A stretch of DNA of 15,627 nt from NCBI GenBank assembly GCA_003132865.1, contig PKYZ01000786.1:1-15627 (forward strand). The letters run 5' to 3'. This document shows positions 7,137-14,838 of this stretch, in pieces. The DNA comes from Bryobacterales bacterium. Its GTDB lineage: Bacteria > Acidobacteriota > Terriglobia > Bryobacterales > Bryobacteraceae. Below the pieces are notes generated by a model, which was given only the letters and a program-made list of their open reading frames with translations, was not told where the DNA came from and searched no databases. Each line of letters begins with the position of its first letter. The stretch's first letter is position 1. A program made the translations under genes and the position numbers.

Positions 7137-7174
7137 GCAGGCCTCCAGGCCTGCGCGGGTTCTCCAGAACCCGC
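7137..7174. repeat. Two adjacent perfect hairpins between convergent genes
   Basis: GCAGGCCT-CC-AGGCCTGC (7137-7154) is followed directly by GCGGGTTCT-CC-AGAACCCGC (7155-7174). Stems are 8 and 9 bases, both with a two-base CC loop and a shared TCCAG-type centre. They sit five bases after the fucosidase-like stop and 20 bases before the stop of the convergent vWFA gene. There is no T tract, so a simple intrinsic terminator is not supported, though a role at transcript ends is possible. Confidence 0.75.
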
Positions 7175-7194
7175 TCTTCGGCGCTTTCACATTG

Positions 7195-8964
7195 TCACTC
7201 AATCCGCACCTCCTGATTCGAAGCAGCCATCTTGCCGTCCACCGCCTCCTGCACTACCTCACGCAATCGATATGTCCCGGCCGGCGCTTGCAGCAACACC
7301 TTGGCATTCACGCCGGTCCTGGTCAGCCGCGCAAAGGTCTCGTTCGTCAACTCCAAATCCATTCGCCCTTCCTTGGCGGTAACCACATTCCCTTTCGCAT
7401 CTAGCAAGGCCGTAACGAAGATCAGACCCTGCAAGTGATGCTCGTCGCGTTTAGTGAATAACAATGGCTTCAAATCGACGTGCACCAACACCCAGAGCAG
7501 CGGCTGGCCGCCGCTTGACTTACCCGCTGCAACGGTAACATTGGCCGGGAAGTCGGCCAATACTCCGCCGGCCGACACCTCCCGATCGAGCTTCTGCCGC
7601 GGAGTCGTGGCCGGCGCCGTCCCCTTAGCCGGAGCGAAGTAACCGTGCCGCGCCTGCACCAGGAACGATCCCGGGCTCGCAACCTTCACCGTCAGCCTAT
7701 GATAGCGGCCTTCGCCGCGTTCACCCGGCCGGAAGCCCAAGCGATAGGTAACCTCCGGAACGGCCGCCAGTTCCTTGAAGCCAAGAGTGAGATCGTTGCT
7801 GTTGTGGAAGAACAGGCCGCCAGTACTCTGGGCAAGGTTGACCAGTGGAGTGTTCGCCGTCTCCAACGCGCTCAACTGCGTGCGCCCTTCGAAGATCGTG
7901 GTAAGCAGCGGCATCTCCATCACGTTTTCCAACTGGTCGGGCGTTCTCACGGGAGTGCCCGAAAACAGACCCTTCGCATCCAGGGCGTTGATCGCCACAT
8001 TGGCAGCCAGCGCCCTGTCTATGATCCGGCTCTGGTCGTATTCCAGGGTCTCCGCCAGGAATCCGGAAGAAGCAAGCAGCAGCACGCGGCCGCCCGGCAT
8101 CTTCGCCAGTTCATCGACGGCACCGCGGATCGTGTCCAGCGTGCCCTGCGAAATCGTTTTTGCCTGATCCCAAGTCTGTTCCGCCTGAATGCGGACTTCG
8201 CGAACATAGGGATCGCCCAGCGGGTTCATTGGGTCGACCATCCCGCCGGGCGGGTTGCCCGCACACTGGTGCGCTTCGGCCAAGGCAGCCGCCAGTGCGG
8301 CCTCGTCCATACTGACAATCAGATAAGCCTGGTAGGGCGTGATGCGGGGGCATGCCGCCACGCCGTCTTCGGACATGCGCGGATGGGCGCTCAGGTTCTT
8401 GATAGCGCCGGCCAACTTCTCCGCATCGCTTGTAAAGCCCACAGCCCTGGTCCCGGAAGTCGTGAAGATCGCGACGCGGTCGCCAGGCTGCAGCGCCTCC
8501 CCCACGAAACGCTCGGCCGCCACACGCGCATGGCTCATATCGGCATGGCGGGTGTGTACGTCATCGAAAAGCAGCGCCACGTATCGCGGCTTGGCGGCGG
8601 CCTTCACCGGGGCCGCGGCAGCGTCCGATGGCGCGCGATCTCCGCCGGGCGGGACCGCGGGTGGCGCCCCGGCAGCGAAAGTCTCCACGGAAAAGGCGGT
8701 GATCTCCCGCGCCTTTCCATCGTCGAAGATCTTGAAATCCACCTGCGTCAATCCGGCGACCGCATGTCCCTTGTAGTCGCGCACCACAACGCCGGTCTCC
8801 ACCAGATTCGTATCCACCCGCAGCACGAACGGGGACGGCGTATAGGGCCTGCTGCTGACGCGCACTTCTTGCGCGCGCACGGAGTGCAGCACTGCCAGGA
8901 TCAGCGCACCCCACCGAAGCACCCGAACCGATCGCGCGGCCCCACCGCTTGCCACGCAGAGCAT
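7195..8964 (-). CDS. Secreted vWFA-domain protein (acidobacterial vWFA-related family)
   Basis: A 589-residue protein with an N-terminal signal peptide (SVRVLRWGALILAVLHSVRAQ). Residues from about 45 read VDTNLVETGVVVRD and DFKIFDDGKAREITAFSVE, the opening strand pattern of the vWFA-related domain that is expanded in Acidobacteria (the family I know as TIGR03436). A von Willebrand A-like domain follows, with YVALLFDDVHT, GDRVAIFTTSG and GRVLLLASSGF. The metal-site motif is not the classical DxSxS. After this comes a beta-rich C-terminal region. Function is not established; extracellular adhesion or complex assembly is a guess. I start at ATG 8964 because the signal peptide follows at once; the frame stays open upstream into the divergent aminotransferase gene, which is a shadow. 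Confidence 0.8.
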   Translation of the reverse strand: MLCVASGGAARSVRVLRWGALILAVLHSVRAQEVRVSSRPYTPSPFVLRVDTNLVETGVVVRDYKGHAVAGLTQVDFKIFDDGKAREITAFSVETFAAGAPPAVPPGGDRAPSDAAAAPVKAAAKPRYVALLFDDVHTRHADMSHARVAAERFVGEALQPGDRVAIFTTSGTRAVGFTSDAEKLAGAIKNLSAHPRMSEDGVAACPRITPYQAYLIVSMDEAALAAALAEAHQCAGNPPGGMVDPMNPLGDPYVREVRIQAEQTWDQAKTISQGTLDTIRGAVDELAKMPGGRVLLLASSGFLAETLEYDQSRIIDRALAANVAINALDAKGLFSGTPVRTPDQLENVMEMPLLTTIFEGRTQLSALETANTPLVNLAQSTGGLFFHNSNDLTLGFKELAAVPEVTYRLGFRPGERGEGRYHRLTVKVASPGSFLVQARHGYFAPAKGTAPATTPRQKLDREVSAGGVLADFPANVTVAAGKSSGGQPLLWVLVHVDLKPLLFTKRDEHHLQGLIFVTALLDAKGNVVTAKEGRMDLELTNETFARLTRTGVNAKVLLQAPAGTYRLREVVQEAVDGKMAASNQEVRIE

Positions 8965-8994
8965 TATACCGGAGAATAAAGGGTCGCCAGATTT

Positions 8995-10377
8995 ATGGTC
9001 GGAGAATACAGCCTCGTCCCCAGGGCCGTCCCGCGCATCGAGACGCCCTTCCGCAGGATCGTGACGGATCTGCCGGTACCCGAGTCGCTGCCCATCCTGG
9101 AGCGCCTCCACGCCTGCGAGCCCATCGCCATGCGCGGCCAGCCGCCCATTGTCTGGCACCGCGCCGAAGGCTTCCAGGTCTTCGACGCCTGGGGCAACCA
9201 GTGGGTGGACTGGTCCGCCGGCGTGCTGATCGCCAACGCCGGCCACGGCCGCCAGGAGATCGTGGACGCCATCGCCGCGCAAGCTTCCGCGCGCCTGCTC
9301 ACCAACTATTGCTTCCCGAGCGAGATCCGCGCGCGCCTAGTCGAAAAGCTCGTCTCCATTCTTCCCGAGCCGCTGAAGAAGGTCCTCCTGCTCACCACCG
9401 GCTCGGAAGCCGTCGAGTGCGCCATCAAGCTGTGCCGTACGCATGGCGTGAAGTCGGGCGGCCGCTCCAAGAACGTCATCGTCTCCTTCGACAAGTCTTT
9501 CCACGGCCGCACGCTCGGCGCGCAGCAGGCCGGCGGCATCCCCGCCTTAAAGGAGTGGATCGTCAACTTGGATGCCGGCTTCATCCAAGTGCCGTTTCCC
9601 GATGGCTACCGCACGCCCGACACTTCCTTCGGCCTGTTCGAGCGCAGCCTGCGCGAAAACTCCATCGAGCCGCAAAACGTCGCGGGCGTCATCCTCGAAA
9701 CCTACCAGGGCGGTAGCGCCGCCTTCGCGCCCCCCGCTTACATGCGCGATCTGCGCTCCTGGTCGAATGGCCACAAAGCCTTGCTGGTGTGCGACGAAGT
9801 GCAGGCCGGCTTCGGCCGCACCGGCACGCTCTGGGGCTTCGAGCACTATGGCATCGTGCCGGATCTGGCGCTCTTCGGAAAGGGGATCTCAAGTTCGCTG
9901 CCGCTGGCTGCTGTCGCGGGCCGGCCCGACGTGATGGATCTGCAACCCGCCGGCAGCATGACTTCCACCCACACCGGCAATCCGGTCTGTTGCGCCGCGG
10001 CCCTGGCCTCCATCGATCTGGTGCTGCGCGAGAATCTCGCCGAAAACTCCCGCCGGGTGGGTGGCGTGCTGCACCAGAAGCTCTGCGCACTGGCCTCCCG
10101 CACTCCCCAGATCGGACGCGTGGACGGCAAGGGCTTGGTCGCCGGCGTGGCCTGCATCCTCCCCGGCACGAAAGAACCCGATGCCGGCCTGGCGTGGGAC
10201 GTGGTGCGCCGCGCGGTCGAAAAAGGCGTGCTGATGTTCAGCCCCGTGGGACACGGCGGCGCCACCATCAAGATCTGCCCGCCCCTGGTGATCACCGAAG
10301 CCGCCATCCTCGATAGCTTCGCCGCCTTCGAAGAGGCGGTAGGACAGGCTTCAGCCTGTCATGCTACAAATGCCTAG
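8995..10377 (+). CDS. Class III PLP-dependent aminotransferase (GabT/ArgD-like)
   Basis: A 460-residue fold-type I aminotransferase. The PLP phosphate site is TTGSEAVECAIK, the ring-nitrogen aspartate is Asp267 in CDEVQAGFGRTG, and the Schiff-base lysine is Lys296 in LFGKGISSSLPL, followed by the THTGNPVCCAA segment. It transfers an amino group to an aldehyde or ketone; class III enzymes include GABA, ornithine and glutamate-semialdehyde enzymes, so the substrate is open. The ATG lies 30 bases from the divergent vWFA start, with AAAGGG about 11 bases upstream. The C-terminal dozen residues (VGQASACHATNA) are encoded by an intergenic-type palindrome, so the ancestral stop was probably earlier. 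The gene overlaps the next by 17 bases. Confidence 0.87.
   Translation: MVGEYSLVPRAVPRIETPFRRIVTDLPVPESLPILERLHACEPIAMRGQPPIVWHRAEGFQVFDAWGNQWVDWSAGVLIANAGHGRQEIVDAIAAQASARLLTNYCFPSEIRARLVEKLVSILPEPLKKVLLLTTGSEAVECAIKLCRTHGVKSGGRSKNVIVSFDKSFHGRTLGAQQAGGIPALKEWIVNLDAGFIQVPFPDGYRTPDTSFGLFERSLRENSIEPQNVAGVILETYQGGSAAFAPPAYMRDLRSWSNGHKALLVCDEVQAGFGRTGTLWGFEHYGIVPDLALFGKGISSSLPLAAVAGRPDVMDLQPAGSMTSTHTGNPVCCAAALASIDLVLRENLAENSRRVGGVLHQKLCALASRTPQIGRVDGKGLVAGVACILPGTKEPDAGLAWDVVRRAVEKGVLMFSPVGHGGATIKICPPLVITEAAILDSFAAFEEAVGQASACHATNA
10343..10360. repeat. Palindrome GACAGGCT-TC-AGCCTGTC inside the 3' end of the aminotransferase gene
   Basis: A perfect 8-base stem with a two-base loop, the same 8-2-8 architecture as the first palindrome after the fucosidase-like gene. 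It is read through as coding sequence for the aminotransferase tail, and its last base abuts the ATG of the oxidoreductase gene. A hairpin here could affect translation of the downstream gene. Confidence 0.7.
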
Positions 10378-11578
10378 TACTGTGCCCAGCCCCCAAGTCC
10401 TGATCGTTGGCGGCGGCATGATCACGAACGATCAGCTTCTGCCTTCGCTCTATCACATCCAGCGCCAGGGCCGCATCGGGCCAATAGCCGTGTGCGCGTC
10501 GCGCTTCAGTACCGTGCGCGGCCTGGCGCGCGATGAAACGCTGCTGCGCGCGTTCCCCGGCCAGTCCTTCCGCGCGTATCCCGATCGCGACGGCCCTCCC
10601 CAGCCGGACCTCTACTGCGAAGCCATCGCCGCGCTCCCGCCGCGCCAGATCGTGGTAGTGGCCGTGCCCGACCAGCTTCATTACGAAGTGGCGATGGCCG
10701 CGCTGGCCCGCGATCAGCACGTCCTCTCGGTCAAGCCGCTGGCGCTCGAATACCGCCACGCCGCCGCTATCGAGCGCGAAGCCCGCGCCCGCAACCTGCT
10801 GGTCGCCGTCGAGTATCACAAACGCTTCGACGACCGTAGTCTGGTGGCCCGCCGCCAATACCGCGCAGGCGCGTTCGGCGAGTTCCGCCTGGGCGCCGCG
10901 CGCCTGTTCGAGAAATGGTATTACCGCCACTCGAATTTCCAGAACTGGATGACGGCCGCACACTCCGACGCTTTCACCTACATCGGCTGCCATTACGTGG
11001 ACCTGGTCCATTTCATCACCGGACTGCTGCCCGTCGCGGTGAGCGTGTATGGCGTGCGCGACCGCTTCCCCAACGGCAACGAAGGCTTCCTGTGGACCGA
11101 TGCGCGCGTTATATGGAGCAACGGCGCATGCCTGAATGTGCAGAACGGCCTCGGCTTTCCCGACGACGCGCCCGGCACGAACACGCAGGGCCTGGTGCTC
11201 TACTGCGGCGGAGACGATAAAGGCGGGCTGCTGGAACACTCGGACCAGTACCGCGGCCTCAAGCACAGTTACACAAGTAAGCCGGATGCGCCCGGCGCGA
11301 CGATCTACGCCGAGCCCAGCCCCGATTACTTCCAGTATGTGGACTTAGGCGGCGAAGGACTGACGCCGGTAGGTTACGGCTATCGCTCGGTCGAGCACAT
11401 CGTATCCAGCATCATTCGCCTGGAATCCGCGCCCGAAGGCCGCCGCGGCGAGTTACTCGACGAGTTCGATCGCGCCGGAATCATAGCGACGCCGCGCAAT
11501 AGCAGCTACAACGAGCGCGCGATCGAAGCCGGCCGCCAATCGATCGTGAACGGCGGCGTGCAAGTCGAAATCCCGTAG
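10361..11578 (+). CDS. Gfo/Idh/MocA-family NAD(P)-dependent oxidoreductase
   Basis: A 405-residue protein with an N-terminal Rossmann fold (QVLIVGGGMITN), DQLHYEVAMAAL, the catalytic lysine in SVKPLALE (Lys125, replacing the usual EKP by VKP), EYHKRFDD (151-158), and the GxHxxD signature as GCHYVDLVHF (His211, Asp214). Family members oxidise or reduce hydroxyls of sugars, cyclitols and related compounds. The start is ATG 10361 or ATG 10370; both are near the aminotransferase stop at 10375-10377 and neither has a clear ribosome binding site, so expression is probably coupled to the aminotransferase. Together they suggest oxidation and transamination of one substrate, such as an amino-sugar or aminocyclitol. 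This pathway link is inferred from position only. Confidence 0.85.
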   Translation: MLQMPSTVPSPQVLIVGGGMITNDQLLPSLYHIQRQGRIGPIAVCASRFSTVRGLARDETLLRAFPGQSFRAYPDRDGPPQPDLYCEAIAALPPRQIVVVAVPDQLHYEVAMAALARDQHVLSVKPLALEYRHAAAIEREARARNLLVAVEYHKRFDDRSLVARRQYRAGAFGEFRLGAARLFEKWYYRHSNFQNWMTAAHSDAFTYIGCHYVDLVHFITGLLPVAVSVYGVRDRFPNGNEGFLWTDARVIWSNGACLNVQNGLGFPDDAPGTNTQGLVLYCGGDDKGGLLEHSDQYRGLKHSYTSKPDAPGATIYAEPSPDYFQYVDLGGEGLTPVGYGYRSVEHIVSSIIRLESAPEGRRGELLDEFDRAGIIATPRNSSYNERAIEAGRQSIVNGGVQVEIP

Positions 11579-11579
11579 C

Positions 11580-11636
11580 GCACGCTCTCTGGCGTGCCGT
11601 GCGGGCACAACGCCGTTGGAGGCGAGCTTCGCTCGC
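11580..11636. repeat. Intergenic hairpin cluster after the oxidoreductase gene
   Basis: GCACGC-TCTCTG-GCGTGC (11580-11597) and GCGAGC-TTC-GCTCGC (11622-11636), both perfect stems, lie just after the oxidoreductase stop. They resemble the palindrome groups at 7137-7174 and 10343-10360 in position, at the 3' end of a plus-strand gene, and in GC-rich composition. No T tract follows. Confidence 0.6.
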
Positions 11637-11727
11637 AGCGGGTCCACGGGGGCTTTCCGAATCTGACGAACAAAGCCCAACATGCTGATAAATGAACTAC
11701 TTGCTTGGTGCCGTCGATTTGTGGGTC

Positions 11728-13706
11728 ATGGTACAGCGAAAGTGGCGCTCGGTGATGGCTGGCTGTATACTGATGGCACCCCCCGGAGTCGTTCTGCCCC
11801 AACTACACGGCGCGGACTCCACGATTTACACCGTATTCCCAGAAGCGATTATTACGGCCCTCAGCACGAAAACGCTGCACGGTCAGGGATCCATCATCCC
11901 AGCCGGCGTTGATTCCGCCGTGCCTGTGCTCTCTTCCGATGGCAACACTTTCTATGTGGCAGCTCCGTCGGGGCCAACCTACTCCAACGGCCAGATTATC
12001 GCCGTGGATCGGCTGAACGGCAAGACACTCCATACCTACACACGAAGTATCCCATCTGGAATCCGGTTAGTCTTGCCCTGGCGCCGAACCAATCCCGAAT
12101 TTACGTTGACACCTGTTCCAGCTCGGCCGATGGATCGACGTGCCAAGGCGGTAACGTGGAGGTGCTCGACGTTGCATCGGGCCAGAACCTCGCCGTGATT
12201 TCCGCCGGCACCGACCAGGTATTCGGAATTGCCGCTGCTCCCGATGGAACCGCGGTCTATGCCGCTCACTACCCGAACTCCCCCGACTGCTGTTTCTCCA
12301 TCTGCTGTGCCTCGCCGGCCGGCACGATTCCGCCAAGTGCCATTACGGCGTTTGATGCCACTTCGTTCCAGCCAGGCGAGAGCCTGGCTCTCCCCTCGTG
12401 GACGCCTTCCTCGATCGTCATTACTCCGGATAGCCAGACAGGGTTTGTGGCTTCGGGAGGGAACGTTTACCAAATCGCTCTCGCGCAGATGACGCTGGCG
12501 GCGACTATTCCGGTTGGAGACGCGGCGTTCATGGCGCTTTCAGGCGATGGCACTACACTCGCGGCCGCAGAGGTGTCAGCCGGCTATCTCAACAGCGAGT
12601 TGTCATTCATCAACACGGCGACCGGAGCGATGACCGGGCCAGTGACGCTGAGCGGCGCAGTAAGCGGCGTCTCGATCGCACCGGACGGCAGCGCCGCATA
12701 TGTCACCGCATATAACCCGCTCGACGTCTTATATGTTGTAAGCGTCCAGGACCTGAAGGTGGTCGCTGAACCACCACTCGGAGATGTTCTGGCAACTGTC
12801 GTTTCGCCGAACGGCGAAGAGCTTTATCCTCTGCTTGCAGCCGGGTCGGCGGTGGAGGTGCTGCAGCAGGGCTCCGTGACGCCTTCGAAATTGCTTCGCG
12901 GTGCAGGCGGAGGCTTTGCCCTCTCGCCGGACGGGCAGACTCTTTACTCGACAGGCCCGCAGAGCGGCCTATGGGCTACCTCCACGACAACCGGCCAGGT
13001 GGTTAAGACGATGCTCCCCAAAAGTTTGGTATATGGGGTGGCTGTGAGCCCAGACGGCAAGACGCTCTATGCTAATGTTTCGGGGACTAGCGTAGTGGTC
13101 GTCAATGCGTCCACCGGAGAAGGGGAGAAATCGATTCCGCTTCCGGTTAACGGCCAACCTGAAGACTTATATGTAGCTCTGGCTCTTACTCCGGCGGGTG
13201 ATCGGCTCTACGTGCTCGGGGGGGCCATCACACCGGACAACACCGTGGTTGCCGATACCCGCAATCTCGCCATTTTGGCCACGCTAGCTGGTGCAGGAGG
13301 CTACAGCCTGTCGATTAGCCCCAAGGGCGATGTCGTCTATATCGGCCAGTATCTTGCAATAGATGTCATTCAGACGGCCACCAACAAGGTTATCGGCACG
13401 ATCTCTGCGGCGCCGGCAGTAAATTCGATCGCCTTTTCTCCGGATGGGACGCGCGCATACGCATGGGGGGGCTACGCTGCGCAGGGGATCAACGTCATCG
13501 ACACGGCGACGCTCGCTGTCACTAACTTCCTTCCTGGCATGTTCGGCGTTGGCGGCCTGGCGGTCACGCCTGATGGCACGCTGCTTTACGGGGGAGGGCA
13601 GTCTCCCACATTCCAGTTCGGCGCAGAAACAGGGTCCATCATCAATACGCAATCGCTGCAGATAACTGCCACGTTTCCCTCCGGCGGCGGGATACTTATC
13701 CATTAG
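11728..13706 (+). pseudogene. Secreted YVTN-type beta-propeller protein, broken by a one-base frameshift near 12042
   Basis: Two frames encode one protein. The first, from ATG 11728 (an in-frame ATG at 11692 is less likely), has a signal peptide (VQRKWRSVMAGCILM) and the first propeller strands (PVLSSDGNTFYVA, IIAVDRLNGKTL), ending sensibly at HTYT. The sequence then continues in another frame as YPIWNPVSLALAPNQSRIYV and runs to TAG at 13706 with repeated blades (SPDGKTLYANVSG, TPDGTLLYGG, IAPDGSAAYVTA). One missing base at about 12040-12046 explains the break. Repaired, the protein would be about 660 residues, a typical secreted propeller, perhaps with seven or more blades. Function is unknown; such proteins often bind extracellular ligands. 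The downstream part could start only at an internal GTG (12156), without a signal peptide. An assembly error is as likely as true loss. Confidence 0.75.
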
Positions 13707-13760
13707 GCTGAGCAGAACTATTACGCTCCAGGGCAGTCACGGGCTGGTAGCTCCTAGCGG

Positions 13761-14582
13761 TTAGCGCATGACAATGCGCTGCCCATTGATGGATCGCGCC
13801 TGGTGCGAGGCCAGGAACACAATCACCTCCGCCACCTCATCGGGCTGCGCTATGCGGAAAGGCGGCGTGGCCTGCGCCAGCTCCGCGGCGACTTCGGTCG
13901 AGATCCAGCCCGTATCGGTGGGCGGCGGGGAGAGCACGTTAGCCGTGATTCCCAATGGCGCGAGCTCAGCGGCGGCAGCCACCGTGTAGCTCTCGACTGC
14001 GTTCTTGCTGGCCCCGTACGACACCTCTCCGGGAAAGCCGGGCGCGCCGCCCGTGGTCAAAGAGATGATACGGCCCCAGCTTGCCCCGCGCGCGCAGTGC
14101 CGCCGCGCGAACTCCGCGATCAGCAACGCCGGCGCGCGGCTATTTACCGCGAAGTGCCGATCGCACGTATCCGGCGAGACCGGCATCAGGCGCCATCCGA
14201 AGCGCTCCGCGCGGTCCGGCAGGAAAGTGTCGCCGTGCCAGAAGGCCGCGTTGTTGACCAGGATCTCGACCGGACCGAAGGCCGCCTCGGCCCGGTCGAA
14301 CAACTCGGGGACCACAGCGGGATCCGCCAAGTCTGCTTCCCACCCATCCGCGCGGCCGCCCGCCTGGCGGATGGCTTCAACCACCGCCTCGGCCGAACGC
14401 GCCCGCACTTCGTCATACGTCCGCGGCAAGGCCGGATCGCCGTGCCCGGCCCTGTCCACCCGCAGATAGGTGAGGAAAACGGGCGCGCCTTCGGCCGCCA
14501 GCGCGCGCGCCGCGGCGGCGCCGATTCCTTGGTTGGCGCCCGTGACAAGGGCCACTCGTCCGCAAAGCGCAGGATCAATCAT
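13761..14582 (-). CDS. Short-chain dehydrogenase/reductase (SDR)
   Basis: A 273-residue classical SDR with the NAD(P) motif TGANQGIG (residues 14-21), ILVNNAAFWHG, and the catalytic pair Tyr189 and Lys193 in YGASK. The residue 13 before the tyrosine, normally the catalytic serine, is Thr176 (SLTTGG, with Ser174 close by). The C-terminal DEVAEVIVFLAS and NGQ are typical of FabG-like SDRs. The reaction is NAD(P)-dependent oxidation or reduction of an alcohol or ketone; substrate unknown. I start at ATG 14582, where SDR homology begins. The frame is open for another 43 codons to an ATG at 14711 with GGGGAAA upstream, so a longer form with a Trp/Tyr-rich N-terminal extension is possible. Confidence 0.82.
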   Translation of the reverse strand: MIDPALCGRVALVTGANQGIGAAAARALAAEGAPVFLTYLRVDRAGHGDPALPRTYDEVRARSAEAVVEAIRQAGGRADGWEADLADPAVVPELFDRAEAAFGPVEILVNNAAFWHGDTFLPDRAERFGWRLMPVSPDTCDRHFAVNSRAPALLIAEFARRHCARGASWGRIISLTTGGAPGFPGEVSYGASKNAVESYTVAAAAELAPLGITANVLSPPPTDTGWISTEVAAELAQATPPFRIAQPDEVAEVIVFLASHQARSINGQRIVMR

Positions 14583-14733
14583 GTAAGATCCAGTTTCGGC
14601 TTTCTTGTACTCGTCTGCAAGCTCGCGGGGCCATGCCAACTCCCAATACGCTTCAGCGCTGAGGTAATTCCCCCACCCCAGCAGGCTGCGGAGCTGCGCT
14701 AGTTCACACATCTGGTTTCCCCGTCAACTGAAA

Positions 14734-14771
14734 ACAAACGGTTTGTAGGTTGGGCATTGATATGCCATACT
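14734..14771 (+). promoter_or_regulatory. Candidate promoter with two palindromes upstream of the cytochrome gene
   Basis: TTGTAG (14743-14748) and CATACT (14766-14771) are 17 bases apart, a plausible sigma-70 pair. A perfect 13-base palindrome ACAAACGGTTTGT (14734-14746) overlaps the -35, and GGCAT-TGAT-ATGCC (14753-14766) fills the spacer up to the -10. A factor bound to either would block transcription of the cytochrome gene and might also touch the divergent SDR gene. Pattern only. Confidence 0.4.
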
Positions 14772-14826
14772 AGGCCAAACTGCGGAATCTGACCTACCCC
14801 CTTCGGACAAGGCGGAGCCCTCAGTT

Positions 14827-14834
14827 AGGAGGTG
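14827..14834 (+). promoter_or_regulatory. Strong ribosome binding site AGGAGGTG that decides a CTG start
   Basis: AGGAGGTG is a near-perfect Shine-Dalgarno sequence. Its GGAGG core ends six bases before the CTG at 14839, which opens the frame of the exported cytochrome. The GTG inside the site (14832) leads only to an unrelated frame. Confidence 0.6.
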
Positions 14835-14838
14835 GACC

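Noticed and set aside
7645..8979. A 444-codon plus-strand frame
   Set aside because: Antisense to the vWFA gene; composition is His/Arg/Gln-rich and lacks any motif.
12036..12050. Programmed ribosomal frameshift in the propeller gene
   Set aside because: No slippery heptamer and no obvious downstream stimulatory hairpin; a one-base indel explains it more simply.
13803..14702. A 299-codon plus-strand frame
   Set aside because: Antisense to the SDR gene, whose TGxxxGIG and YxxxK motifs make the minus strand the coding strand.
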